The notes under the pieces are model-generated. The model saw nothing but the letters and a program-made list of their open reading frames with translations. It had not been told where the DNA came from and did not search any database. The position numbers were made by a program, and so were the translations under genes. Shown one piece after another: positions 27,039-35,316 of a stretch of 64,000 nucleotides of DNA. Origin of the DNA: Deltaproteobacteria bacterium (GTDB lineage Bacteria; Myxococcota_A; UBA9042; PHBI01; JACKFB01); the NCBI GenBank assembly GCA_020632695.1, contig JACKFB010000020.1:22192-86191 (forward strand), in the 5' to 3' direction. Each line of letters begins with the position of its first letter. Position 1 is the stretch's first letter.

Positions 27039-27911
27039 TCAGGGTGAGTAGTAGAGTTCGACGGCGGCGCCCTCGGGGCGCTGGATCGCGGCGACCCACT
27101 CGGGGCCGCTGACGCCGAGCGCTCGCTCGAAGCGGTCCAGGGTCTCGCCCGTGGCGCCGGGAGCCATCGAGGCCAGCGCGCGCGCAGCCCGCGCCGACGG
27201 CTCGGTCAGCAGCAGCCCCGCGCCGGCGAGGCCGTGGGCGCCGAGGCCGACCACGAGCACGCGGCTCTGGTCGTCGGAGTCGGCGAGCGCGCGCGCCATC
27301 GCCGGATGGAACCAGGGGGCTCCCACCATCTTGAAGGCGTGCTGGGCCAGATCCAGGTCCTGGGCCCGGTCCCGCCCCGGGATGGGCAGGAAGAGCTCGG
27401 TGACCTCCTCGCCCGGCGTCACCGTGCGGCGGATCTGCGCTACGGTCTGCGCGGAGCTGCGCCGGGCCCACTCGACGAGCTGCGCGGTCACGGCGTGCTG
27501 GGCGGCGTAGGCCTTGGCCTTGGGGAAGGGGGACGGGGAGGGGAAGAACCAGCCGCCGTCGAGCCCCTCGTGGGTCAGCTCCACCCAGGAGCCGGTGGCC
27601 ACCGGCGCCAGGTGCTCGCCGGCGTTGGCCATGCCCTCCAGCTCTTCGCCGCTCGCGCCGGCTTCCAGCAGGAACTCGCCGATGGTGGGCACGAAGAGCT
27701 CGGCCGGCCCCGCCGCGTACCAGGTGAGGCGACGGCCGTCCGCCGACAGCCGCACGGTCCAGGTGGTCGGGTCGGCGTCGCCCGGCTCCTCGGGCTCCGG
27801 CTGCACCTCCAACCAGCCGACCAGGATCTCGGCGTCCTCCTCGCGCGCCAGCGGCAGGGCGCGCAGTCCGGCGACCATCCGGCCGCGAGCTCCAGAGGGG
27901 TCAGCGCTCAT
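27039..27911 (-). CDS. Conserved-looking protein of unknown function
   Basis: A 290-residue soluble protein with no signal peptide or membrane segment. It begins MSADPSGARGRMVAGLRALP and contains PTTWTVRLSADGRRLTWYAAGP, GGWFFPSPSPFPKAKAYAAQH and RVLVVGLGAHGLAGAGLLL. The last resembles a glycine-rich loop but not a clear Rossmann motif. I do not recognise the family. The ATG at 27911 has GGAGG five bases upstream, which decides it over an ATG at 27974. It is divergent from the vWFA lipoprotein gene and upstream of the lipase-like gene. Confidence 0.65.
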   Translation of the reverse strand: MSADPSGARGRMVAGLRALPLAREEDAEILVGWLEVQPEPEEPGDADPTTWTVRLSADGRRLTWYAAGPAELFVPTIGEFLLEAGASGEELEGMANAGEHLAPVATGSWVELTHEGLDGGWFFPSPSPFPKAKAYAAQHAVTAQLVEWARRSSAQTVAQIRRTVTPGEEVTELFLPIPGRDRAQDLDLAQHAFKMVGAPWFHPAMARALADSDDQSRVLVVGLGAHGLAGAGLLLTEPSARAARALASMAPGATGETLDRFERALGVSGPEWVAAIQRPEGAAVELYYSP

Positions 27912-28038
27912 CGGGGCCTCCGGGATCGTGCTCCCACGCCGCACGCGCGGGGTTCGGCTCGACCTGTCGCTCATGCTACCCTCCGGCCCGATGAAGTGGC
28001 CAGCCCTCGGCGGGCCACCCGGTCGGCGGGGGGGCGCG

Positions 28039-29415
28039 ATGCCAGGCGCGATGACAGTGGATCTCGGGCGCAGGACGGGCCTGCTCGCTGTCACGAGCGC
28101 GGTCATCATCGCCAGCTGTGGAGGCGGCGGCAGCGGGTCGGGCGCCGACGCCCTCTCCGGTCGCGACGCCCGCCGCGACACCGGCGGCGGCATCATCATC
28201 ATCGGCGCCGACGTGACCCCGGACGCCGTCGAGGACGCGGCCACGCCGGACGCCTTCTCCTGCGTCCCCAACCAGCGGACCTGCGTCACGCCGACGAGCT
28301 GGGCCATCTGCACCAAGACCGGCACCGGCCACGGGCTGGAGTCCGATTGCGCCGGTCAGGCGCTCTGCGAGCCGCAGAGCGGCCTGTGCAAGCTGCCCTT
28401 CTGCGTGCCCGAGAGCCGAAAGTGCGCCGGCATCTCGACCTTCCAGGTCTGCAACGCCTCGGGGACCGACTTCGACGAAGAGCTCCGCCACTGCGCGGAC
28501 GGCCAGGTCTGTGTCGACGGCCAGTGCCGCGCCTGCTTCCCCGGCAGGCTCTCCTGCGCCGACGACACCACCCCGGCGATCTGCGCCGAGGACGGCGAGA
28601 CCTTCGTCCCGCAGTCGCCGTGTCCGTCGGGACAGGCGTGCTACGAGTTCAACGGCGAGTGTCGCCCGCCGGTCTGCGTGCCGGGCGCGCCGAGCTGCGC
28701 CAGCCTCACCAGCTACCATCACTGCCTGCCCAGCGGGACGGGCTACGACTCGCTGGTGCAGGGGTGCTTCGACGGCAGCCTGTGCAAGGACAGCCAGTGC
28801 GTGCTGGCGAGCTGCGTGCCGCTGGTCATGCTGCTGGTGGACCGCTCGGGCAGCATGGTGCCTCACTGGCCGGCGGTGCGCGCCAGCGTGAAGAGCGTCA
28901 TCGCCCAGAACCCCCAGGCCGCCTTCGGCATCATGGCCTTCCCGGCGGACGGGGGCTGCGGGGCGCCGAACTACCCGAGCCTGCCGCTGAACTACCAGGA
29001 CGAGGAGACCATCGACGCCTGGTTCGACGCGACGATGCCCAACGGCGCTACGCCGCTCGCGTACTCGATGCGCGGCACCGCGCTGGTGGCCGAGTCGATC
29101 TGGGGCGCCTCCGGGGGGGCGCTGGTGGTGCTCTCCGACGGCGAGGACACCTGCGTGCCGGGCGGCGGGCCGACGCAGGACGACGCCGTCACCCTCATCT
29201 CGAGCTGGGCCCGGGTCCTCTTCGAGCAGCACGGGGTGCGCAGCTACGCGATCGGCTACAAGTTCGAAGGTGACACCTCGCAGCTCGACGCCATCGCGGC
29301 CAACGGCGGCACCGAGACGACCAGCTACCTGTCCGCGGGCAGCGAGGCCGAGCTGGCCAACGCCTTCAAGACGGTGATCGCCGACTACAAGTGGTGCCTG
29401 CCGCCGAAGAACTGA
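28039..29415 (+). CDS. von Willebrand factor A lipoprotein with Cys-rich repeats
   Basis: A 458-residue surface protein. A signal with lipobox-like end (TGLLAVTSAVIIASC) is followed by an Asp/Ala-rich linker. Residues ~70-260 hold about four Cys-rich repeats of the form C.p..r.C......C....G..........C..G..C, as in other myxobacterial surface lipoproteins. A vWFA domain starts near residue 262 with the MIDAS motif DRSGSM, then a Thr (ATPLAYS) and Asp (LSDGEDTC). vWFA domains bind metal and ligand proteins outside the cell. Three in-frame ATGs (27991, 28039, 28051) are possible; 28039 follows a G-rich stretch and leaves a normal signal peptide. Confidence 0.8.
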   Translation: MPGAMTVDLGRRTGLLAVTSAVIIASCGGGGSGSGADALSGRDARRDTGGGIIIIGADVTPDAVEDAATPDAFSCVPNQRTCVTPTSWAICTKTGTGHGLESDCAGQALCEPQSGLCKLPFCVPESRKCAGISTFQVCNASGTDFDEELRHCADGQVCVDGQCRACFPGRLSCADDTTPAICAEDGETFVPQSPCPSGQACYEFNGECRPPVCVPGAPSCASLTSYHHCLPSGTGYDSLVQGCFDGSLCKDSQCVLASCVPLVMLLVDRSGSMVPHWPAVRASVKSVIAQNPQAAFGIMAFPADGGCGAPNYPSLPLNYQDEETIDAWFDATMPNGATPLAYSMRGTALVAESIWGASGGALVVLSDGEDTCVPGGGPTQDDAVTLISSWARVLFEQHGVRSYAIGYKFEGDTSQLDAIAANGGTETTSYLSAGSEAELANAFKTVIADYKWCLPPKN

Positions 29416-29513
29416 GCTGCGCCCGCGGGTGCCGAGGCCTGCCGTGCGCCCAGGGGTGCACGCTCCGGACCGGACATCGCGGTGTCCCAGGCACCCGTGA
29501 TACAAGGCGCCCC

Positions 29514-30896
29514 GTGAGAGCACTCGTCCCCTCCTTGCGCCATCGCCGCTCCGCCGGCGTCCTGCGCGCGGCCCTCGTCGCGGCCTCGGTCGCGCAGATC
29601 CTCCCCGCCACGGCCGCGCCCCAGCCCCGCTCCGAGTCGGCCGGCTACGATCGGGCCATCCTCGGCTTCAACGACGGCGCCCCCTTCCGCCTGCAGGGTG
29701 CCGCCGCCGTCGCCGTGCTCGGGGACCCCTCCGCCGTCGTGTTCCGCTTCGCGCGCAACGACTGGATGTCCAAGGACACCGAGGGCACCTTCGTTCCGGC
29801 CCGCGACCTCACGGCGCGCTTCCCCCAGCGCTCGCCCGCCGACCTCATCGACGTCTTCCGCGTCGACCTGGACGCCGACCGCGTGCCCGAGCTCATCCTC
29901 GTCCCGCGGGCCGACCTGCTCAACGACTCCCGCCGCTACGCCCCGACCATCCTCGGTCTCTCGCCCAAGGGCTCCGGCTACTCGCCGCTGTGGTCGGCCC
30001 AGCAGCTCCCGGGCGAGCGGTACCGCGTCGTCGACGTCCGCGACATCAACGGCGACGCCCGCCCCGAGATCCTGCTGGCCGGAGAGGCCGGAACCAGCGG
30101 CTACTACCAGTTCCACGAGCTCGTGGCCCGCGCGCCCGACGGCTTCCGCACCCTGCCGGTCAAGCACGTGGACTCACTGCACTACGTCGACCTCGACCGC
30201 GACGGGCGCGTCGAGCTGGTCGTGCGCGAGCGCGTCGGTCGCCGCGGCCCCGCCTACCAGTGGACCTACGTCGATCACCTGCGCCAGTGGGACGGCCGCA
30301 CCTTCGTCGACGCCGACGCCCGCTACCCCCGCTACCACGACGAGGAGACCCTCCCCACGCTGGTCGGCGACCTCATCGATCACTACGAGGCGAAGACGCC
30401 CATCCTCGACGAGAAGATCGACGCCATCCGCTCGGTGCGCGCCACGGTGCTCGAGCGCACGCCGCGCCCGGCCGACCTCGATCGCCGCCTGGTCAGCGCC
30501 CAGGCCCTCCTCCAGAAGGAGCAGATCCTGCCGGCGCGGAAGGCCCTGCTCGAGATCCAGCGCTCGTACCCCTATGAGACCCAGGCCCTGGTCGGCCTCG
30601 CCCAGGTGCACGCGGCGCTCGAGGAGTGGGCGCCGGCCCTGGACGCCGCGATCCGGGCGCTCACGGTCAGCCCGCGCGATCGCTACGCCTGGTGGTGGGC
30701 CGGCGTCGCCTTCTCCCAACTGGAGGAGCGCTCGTCGGCGGTCGCCAGCTTCACCAACCTGGTCCGCCTCACCGGTCCGCGCGAGGAGGGGCTCGCCTTC
30801 CTGCGCGCACGCCGCGGCGAGCCGGGCATGGAGGACAGCCTCCAGCGCGCCATCGATCAGACCCTGAGCGCCCTCGGGGCCCTGCCCACCCCCTGA
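29514..30896 (+). CDS. Exported repeat protein with C-terminal TPR-like region
   Basis: A 460-residue protein with an N-terminal signal (RRSAGVLRAALVAASVAQILPATA). Residues ~100-270 contain several VCBS/FG-GAP-like Asp-rich strands: FRVDLDADRVPELILV, VRDINGDARPEILLAG and YVDLDRDGRVELVVRE, which bind calcium in beta-propeller proteins. Residues ~320-430 are helical and TPR-like (AQALLQKEQILPARKALLEI, ALVGLAQVHAALEEWAPALD). It is probably periplasmic or surface-bound. The GTG at 29514 has no ribosome site; a GATACA box ends nine bases before it. It follows the vWFA lipoprotein gene by 98 bases. Confidence 0.7.
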   Translation: MRALVPSLRHRRSAGVLRAALVAASVAQILPATAAPQPRSESAGYDRAILGFNDGAPFRLQGAAAVAVLGDPSAVVFRFARNDWMSKDTEGTFVPARDLTARFPQRSPADLIDVFRVDLDADRVPELILVPRADLLNDSRRYAPTILGLSPKGSGYSPLWSAQQLPGERYRVVDVRDINGDARPEILLAGEAGTSGYYQFHELVARAPDGFRTLPVKHVDSLHYVDLDRDGRVELVVRERVGRRGPAYQWTYVDHLRQWDGRTFVDADARYPRYHDEETLPTLVGDLIDHYEAKTPILDEKIDAIRSVRATVLERTPRPADLDRRLVSAQALLQKEQILPARKALLEIQRSYPYETQALVGLAQVHAALEEWAPALDAAIRALTVSPRDRYAWWWAGVAFSQLEERSSAVASFTNLVRLTGPREEGLAFLRARRGEPGMEDSLQRAIDQTLSALGALPTP

Positions 30897-30933
30897 CCGG
30901 GCCTCCCTTCCGACCGGGCGCCTCGAGTCCCTC

Positions 30934-31245
30934 TCAGGTCCCCGGCGGCCGCCTGCTGCCGATGCCCTGGGGCGGCGTGGCGGCGGCCTTCGGGTGCCAC
31001 ACCTTCAGCTCGAAGGCCGCGTTCGGCGCCATCGGGGGCCGGGGCGGCGCCTCCGGAGGCGCCGGCCGGCCCATCTGCACGGTCTCGAAATGCGTGTTCG
31101 GCGGCGGCAGCTCCCCGCGCTCCGGCGGCTCCGCCTTGAAGCGCTGGATGACGCGCAGGTCCGTCGCCACCGCGTCGCGCACCGAGCGCGGGTCGAGCTC
31201 GCCGGGACGAAACCCCTCGCGCTGCTCCTTGTCTCCCTTCGCCAT
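30934..31245 (-). CDS. Small Pro-rich protein of unknown function
   Basis: A 103-residue protein without signal or membrane segment. The first half is charged (MAKGDKEQREGFRPGELDPRS, then AVATDLRVIQRFKAEPPERGE), the second half Pro-rich (RPAPPEAPPRPPMAPNAAFEL). I do not recognise it. A strong ribosome site (GGGGAGG, seven bases before the ATG at 31245) supports expression. It is divergent from the lipoprotein at 31380. Confidence 0.55.
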   Translation of the reverse strand: MAKGDKEQREGFRPGELDPRSVRDAVATDLRVIQRFKAEPPERGELPPPNTHFETVQMGRPAPPEAPPRPPMAPNAAFELKVWHPKAAATPPQGIGSRRPPGT

Positions 31246-31286
31246 CGGACACCTCCCCGCCAGCCGGACGCCCGCGCCTGCAACGA

Positions 31287-31315
31287 TTGACAACCCGCGG
31301 ATCTGACCCGAGTAT
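31287..31315 (+). promoter_or_regulatory. Candidate promoter of the first Cys-rich lipoprotein
   Basis: A perfect TTGACA at 31287-31292, 17 bases before GAGTAT (31310-31315); a better -10 match, TATACC at 31313-31318, is 20 bases away. A minus-strand TATACT box overlaps it and may serve the divergent small gene. Confidence 0.35.
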
Positions 31316-31379
31316 ACCGCGCACCGGCGGCGCGGGGCGACTCTCCGCAGGCCACACGCTGGCACTCGAAGGACCAAGC

Positions 31380-31712
31380 ATGCGACTGAGGCTCCTCGGC
31401 CTGACCCTCCTCTTCATCGCCCTCGGCGCTCCGGCCGGCTGTGCGTTCAAGGCGTCCGACGAAGAGTGCAACGCAGCCTGCGCCAATGTGTCGAAGGTGA
31501 GCCAGGGCCACGTCGACAAGCAGATCGAAGAGACGGAGGGTCTCGCCCAGTCGGGCGAGGGCGGCAAGGAGATGGCGCGCAGCATGGCCAGCGCCATGAT
31601 CGACGCGATCAAGGACGAGTGCATGAAGCAGTGCGCCGAGAAGGGCACGCGCAAGCAGGCCGGGTGCCTGGCCGCCGCGCAGTCGGTCGACGACCTCTAC
31701 AAGTGCAAGTAG
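31380..31712 (+). CDS. Small Cys-rich lipoprotein, paralogue of next gene
   Basis: A 110-residue lipoprotein: signal MRLRLLGLTLLFIALGAPAGC, then a helical domain with six further cysteines spaced C-x3-C, 46 residues, C-x3-C-x10-C-x12-C, ending KC at the C-terminus. The paired Cx3C helices suggest a small helical hairpin held by disulfides, as in twin-Cx(n)C proteins. Function unknown. The gene at 31830 encodes the same Cys pattern, so the two arose by tandem duplication. Confidence 0.75.
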   Translation: MRLRLLGLTLLFIALGAPAGCAFKASDEECNAACANVSKVSQGHVDKQIEETEGLAQSGEGGKEMARSMASAMIDAIKDECMKQCAEKGTRKQAGCLAAAQSVDDLYKCK

Positions 31713-31829
31713 GGGCGCGGCGCGCCGCGCTCCAGGGCGGGCCCCAGGCTTGCGCCGCCCCGCCCGAAACGGGACAACAGTCGTAGACGTCGGGCCGGCG
31801 ACAGGGCCGCCGTGACACGGAGAGTGACC

Positions 31830-32387
31830 ATGCGCGTCCGGGTAGTCCTCACGATGCTCGCCACCCTGGGCCTCCTCTCCGCCGGGTGCGAGAAGCAACC
31901 GGCTGCGCCTGCCGCGCCCGCGAAGCCCGAGGCGCCCGCCGCGGCGCCGGCCACCGTCACCGAGAAGGTCGCCGAGCCTGCGGCCGAGCCCGCCGCGGAG
32001 CCTGCGGCCGAACCCGCCGCCGAGCCGGCCAACCCGCCCGCGGCGGTCGTCGAAGCGCAGCCGGGCGGCGACGCCCCGCCGGCCGAAGGTGGCGAGGCCG
32101 AGCCCGAGGGCGCCGCTACCGACGCCGCGCCCGCCAAGGGTGAGCTGAGCGCCGAGCAGTGCGCCAGCCTCTGCGAGCACGCCAACACGCTGACCATGGC
32201 CGCCATCCCCGAGGACGCCAGCGCCGAGGCGAAGGCCGCCATCCAGAAGGCGCTCCAGGACGCATGCCCCAAGGACTGCCTGGCGCGGGGCACCAAGGAC
32301 ATGGCCGAGTGCGTGCTCGGCGCGAAGACCGCCTGGGATCTCGGGGGCTGCGAGACGGCCCGGCCGCGCACGGCTCCGGCCCCCTGA
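31830..32387 (+). CDS. Cys-rich lipoprotein with Pro/Ala/Glu linker, paralogue of previous gene
   Basis: A 185-residue lipoprotein: signal MRVRVVLTMLATLGLLSAGC, a ~90-residue linker of Pro/Ala/Glu repeats (PAAE repeated), then a domain with the cysteine order C-x3-C, 30 residues, C-x3-C-x10-C-x12-C. The last three spacings equal those of the neighbour at 31380; only the inter-hairpin loop is 16 residues shorter. The long linker would hold the domain away from the membrane. Function unknown. The ATG at 31830 is the start that leaves a normal signal. Confidence 0.75.
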   Translation: MRVRVVLTMLATLGLLSAGCEKQPAAPAAPAKPEAPAAAPATVTEKVAEPAAEPAAEPAAEPAAEPANPPAAVVEAQPGGDAPPAEGGEAEPEGAATDAAPAKGELSAEQCASLCEHANTLTMAAIPEDASAEAKAAIQKALQDACPKDCLARGTKDMAECVLGAKTAWDLGGCETARPRTAPAP

Positions 32388-32410
32388 CCGGCCGGCGGGC
32401 GCGCCCGCAC

Positions 32411-32431
32411 GAGCTTCCCGGGCTCTTTTTT
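32411..32431 (+). terminator. Terminator-like hairpin with T6 tract
   Basis: GAGC (32411-32414) pairs with GCTC (32422-32425) around a seven-base loop and is followed by six T residues, rare in so GC-rich a sequence. The stem is short, so termination is only likely, not certain. It lies just after the second Cys-rich lipoprotein gene. Confidence 0.4.
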
Positions 32432-32458
32432 GACCCGGCTGTGCTGCACCCCCACGAT
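32430..32458 (+). promoter_or_regulatory. Candidate promoter of the Lon-domain gene
   Basis: TTGACC (32430-32435) directly abuts the T tract of the preceding terminator-like hairpin; CACGAT (32453-32458) follows after 17 bases. The ATG is at 32488 with GGAGCGG before it. Confidence 0.35.
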
Positions 32459-32487
32459 CCGCCTCGTCTGCGCCCACGGAGCGGTCG

Positions 32488-33168
32488 ATGGAACATGGCG
32501 AGGTACAGAGTGCGACGGAGCACCTCGCGCTTCCGCTCTTCGCGCTGCCCGAGTACACGCTCTTCCCGCACACGCTGGTCCCCTTCCACGTGTTCGAGCC
32601 GCGCTACGTCTCGATGATCGACCACTGCCTGGCCGACCGTCGTCTGCTGGTGGTCGCGGGCCTCGAGCCGGGTTGGGAGCGCTGGCGTGACGGCGAGGCG
32701 CCCACCTTCACCATCGGGGGGTTGGGCCGCATCGTGTCCGACCGGCGTCTGGGCGACACCCGCACCAACATCTTCGTGCACTGCATAGCCAGGGTGCGGA
32801 TCGTCCGCGAATACCAACGCGAGCCCTTCCGCGTGGTGGACGCGCGCGAACTGCACGACGACCGGGCCATCGACCGCCCCGAGACCGTGCGCGCCGCCGC
32901 CGACCGCGTGCTGGGGCTGGTCGCCAGCCTGGCGCGAGAGCTGGGCTCCGAGGGCGCCGCGCTGGGCAAGGTGCTCTCCTCGAGCGACGATCCGGTCGTG
33001 CTCTCGCATCGGCTGGCCTCGGTGGTGGTCGACGATCCGGCGGAGCGACAGCAGCTGTTGGAGACCACGCGCCCGGTGCTGCGCTGCGAGCGCCTCGCCG
33101 AGCACGTCGTGCGCCACCTCATCGAGCGCGTCCCGGCACCCCGCGAGGGGGCGGGGTGGATCAACTGA
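32488..33168 (+). CDS. Lon N-terminal (substrate-binding) domain protein
   Basis: A 226-residue stand-alone Lon-substrate-binding (LAN/PUA-like) domain: LPLFALPEYTLFPHTLVPFHVFEPRY at the start, then GGLGRIVSDRRLGD and the C-terminal helical part. There is no AAA or protease domain. Such proteins (YbaA/LON-domain type) are widespread, and their task is unclear; recognition of degraded or modified proteins is a guess from Lon. It is 100 bases after the Cys-rich lipoproteins and precedes the sigma factor gene. Confidence 0.85.
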   Translation: MEHGEVQSATEHLALPLFALPEYTLFPHTLVPFHVFEPRYVSMIDHCLADRRLLVVAGLEPGWERWRDGEAPTFTIGGLGRIVSDRRLGDTRTNIFVHCIARVRIVREYQREPFRVVDARELHDDRAIDRPETVRAAADRVLGLVASLARELGSEGAALGKVLSSSDDPVVLSHRLASVVVDDPAERQQLLETTRPVLRCERLAEHVVRHLIERVPAPREGAGWIN

Positions 33169-33185
33169 ACCCTCACGCTTAGACT
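33157..33185 (+). promoter_or_regulatory. Candidate promoter of the sigma factor gene
   Basis: TGGATC (33157-33162), 17 bases, TAGACT (33180-33185). The -35 box is weak and overlaps the end of the Lon-domain gene. Confidence 0.35.
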
Positions 33186-33285
33186 CGAGCGGCGGCGCCC
33201 GCCGGTGCTGCCCGACCCAACGAAATCGTGGATCCCTTTCCGAGCTGGTGCGTCAGACGCCCCTGTCGGAAGGCGGCACGCCGGG

Positions 33286-33891
33286 GTGACGGTGCCCGTG
33301 GAGCAGGAGCTTTCTGACGAGCAACTGATGAAACGCTATCTGGCGGGTCATCCGAGTGCCTTTCAGGAGCTGATGGCGCGCCATGGGCAGAAGATCTTCA
33401 ACTACGTGCTCCGGCAGATGCGGGACCCGTCGGTGGCCGAGGACCTCACGCAGGAGGTCTTCCTCCGCGTGGTCCATCGCGCCCAGACCTTCCGCGAGGA
33501 GGCGCGCTTCACGACCTGGCTCTTCAGCATCGCGCGCAACCTCTGCGTCGACACGGCCCGCAAGGCGAAGCACCGGCGCACCGTGGCCCTGGACGCGCCC
33601 CTCGACCGCTCGGGCGACGGCGGCGCCACCATGCTGGACCGCGTCGCCGACGGCGGGCCCGGACCGGACCGGCGCACGCGCGACAAGCGCTTCCGCGAAT
33701 GCCTCGACTCGGCCATGGCGCGGCTGCCCGACGAGCAGCGCGAGGTCTTCCTCATGCGCGAGGTCGAGGGCCTCAAGTTTCGCGAGATCGCAGAGGTGGT
33801 CGGGATCCCGGAGAACACCGTCAAGAGCCGAATGCGCTACGCCCTGGAGTCGTTGCGCGTGTCGCTGGCAGCCTTCCGCGAGGAGCCGTGA
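33286..33891 (+). CDS. ECF-type RNA polymerase sigma factor
   Basis: A ~201-residue sigma-70 family protein with only regions 2 and 4. Region 2: LMKRYLAGHPSAFQELMARH, DLTQEVFLRVVHRAQTF, FTTWLFSIARNLCVDTARK (core and -10 recognition). Region 4: LPDEQREVFLMREVEGLKFREIAEVVG then PENTVKSRMRYALESLR (helix-turn-helix for -35). ECF factors switch on envelope-stress or adaptive genes and are held by a membrane anti-sigma. The start is uncertain: GTG 33286 begins just before the domain, GTG 33205 would add 27 unusual residues. The next gene, 81 bases on, looks like its anti-sigma factor. Confidence 0.9.
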   Translation: MTVPVEQELSDEQLMKRYLAGHPSAFQELMARHGQKIFNYVLRQMRDPSVAEDLTQEVFLRVVHRAQTFREEARFTTWLFSIARNLCVDTARKAKHRRTVALDAPLDRSGDGGATMLDRVADGGPGPDRRTRDKRFRECLDSAMARLPDEQREVFLMREVEGLKFREIAEVVGIPENTVKSRMRYALESLRVSLAAFREEP

Positions 33892-33972
33892 TGGAGCGCG
33901 AGCCGTCGAGTCGATCACCGCGCGCCGGCCGGGCCCTCTGGTCCGAGCAACGGCGGGGAGTATGATCGCCCA

Positions 33973-35295
33973 GTGACCATGAACCGCCAGGAGATGGAGG
34001 AGCGCCTCGTCGACTTCCTCTACGACGAGCTGGAGCCCGCCGAGCGCGAGCGCTTCGAGGCGTCGCTGAGCGAGCACCCCGAGCTGCAGGCCGAGGTGGC
34101 CTCGCATCTGGCGACCCGCTCGATGCTGGCGTCGTCGGGGGCGCTGGCCGAGGTGCAGATGCCGCCGGGGCTGCTCGACGGCGTGATGCGGGAGGCCCGC
34201 GCGGTGGCCTCCTCGCCTGAGGAGCCCACCACCGAGGGTTGGCTCGCCCGCTTGTTGTCGCTGCTGATGCAGCCGGCGATGGCGGCGGTGCTCCTGGTGA
34301 TGCTGGTGGCTGGCACCAGCATCTTCCTGGCTCGACGCGGCGGACAGTCCGCCGAGGTGATGCCCTCGGTGGCGGCCCTCGAAGAGCCCGAGGCCCCGCC
34401 GACGCCGACCGGCGCGGAGCCGCCGGAGCTCGCCGAGGCGGCGGCAGGGGAGGCGTTCCCGGCCGAGGTCGAGGCGCCGGAGGGCCAGGCGGACGAGCCG
34501 GTGCTGGCGGAGGGCGCCGCCATCGATGAGACCGCGGCGGCGAACGACGAGCTGCGCGCGGTCGCCGATGGTGCGGTCGCGCGCCTGCAGCCGCTCGACG
34601 ATTCGGCGTCCGGCGGCGACGTCCCCGCGGCGCGGCCGGCGACGAAGAGCCAGGTGGCGTCGGCCGAGTCGCGGCCGCGTCCCAGCAGCAAGCCGGCCGA
34701 GCCGCGCCGGCTCGCGGCGAAGACCAAGGCGCTGTCGAAGGACTCGGCGCTGGCCCAGGCGGAGCGCGCCGACAAGGAGCGCGCGCTGGAGGAGGCGTCC
34801 TACGCCGCGCGGCAGCAGGCCAAGGGCTACGTGGCTCGCGGGGGCGAGGCGGCCGTGCCGCCGGCGAAGCCCTCCGCTACGCCGCAGAGCGCGTCGGCGG
34901 GGGCGTCGCGGGACGAGCGCGAGTCCGCGGAGGAGGCCTCCGCCGCCGAGGCCCCGCGCGACCCCATGCAGGTGATCCGTGAAGAGGCGGCGGCGATCGC
35001 CAGGCCGGCGGATCGCGGCGCCTACCTGCTCTCGAAGGTCGACCGCTTCGCCGCCCAGGGGCGCGAAGACCTGGTGGATCAGACGCTGGCGCTGCTGGAG
35101 AAGGTCGACGGCTGGGAGCAGGTGGCGCGCAGCCGGCGCTCTGCCGCCGTGGCGCGGCGGGCGCGGGGAGCCGGCGCCGGGCCACCGCTGGCGCCGAGCG
35201 ACGCCGACTCGAAGCAGGAGCGCAAGGCCGCGGAGCCCATGCCGCTGCCTGCGTCGAAGAAGTCGTCGGGGTCCAAGGCCACCCGCTCCGAGTGA
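33973..35295 (+). CDS. Putative membrane anti-sigma factor
   Basis: A 440-residue protein. The N-terminal ~60 residues (EERLVDFLYDELEPAERERFEASLSEHPELQAEV) resemble the cytoplasmic anti-sigma domain in helical pattern but lack the His/Cys zinc ligands of ZAS domains. A single membrane helix follows (MQPAMAAVLLVMLVAGTSIF, residues ~98-118). The remaining ~320 residues are periplasmic, rich in Ala, Glu, Pro and Ser, and largely disordered in appearance, with a more helical block near residues 330-390. Its position directly after the ECF sigma gene supports the anti-sigma role. GTG 33973 is used; ATG 33979 is equally possible. Confidence 0.75.
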   Translation: MTMNRQEMEERLVDFLYDELEPAERERFEASLSEHPELQAEVASHLATRSMLASSGALAEVQMPPGLLDGVMREARAVASSPEEPTTEGWLARLLSLLMQPAMAAVLLVMLVAGTSIFLARRGGQSAEVMPSVAALEEPEAPPTPTGAEPPELAEAAAGEAFPAEVEAPEGQADEPVLAEGAAIDETAAANDELRAVADGAVARLQPLDDSASGGDVPAARPATKSQVASAESRPRPSSKPAEPRRLAAKTKALSKDSALAQAERADKERALEEASYAARQQAKGYVARGGEAAVPPAKPSATPQSASAGASRDERESAEEASAAEAPRDPMQVIREEAAAIARPADRGAYLLSKVDRFAAQGREDLVDQTLALLEKVDGWEQVARSRRSAAVARRARGAGAGPPLAPSDADSKQERKAAEPMPLPASKKSSGSKATRSE

Positions 35296-35316
35296 GCGTC
35301 GGGCGGGCGGTCGGGC

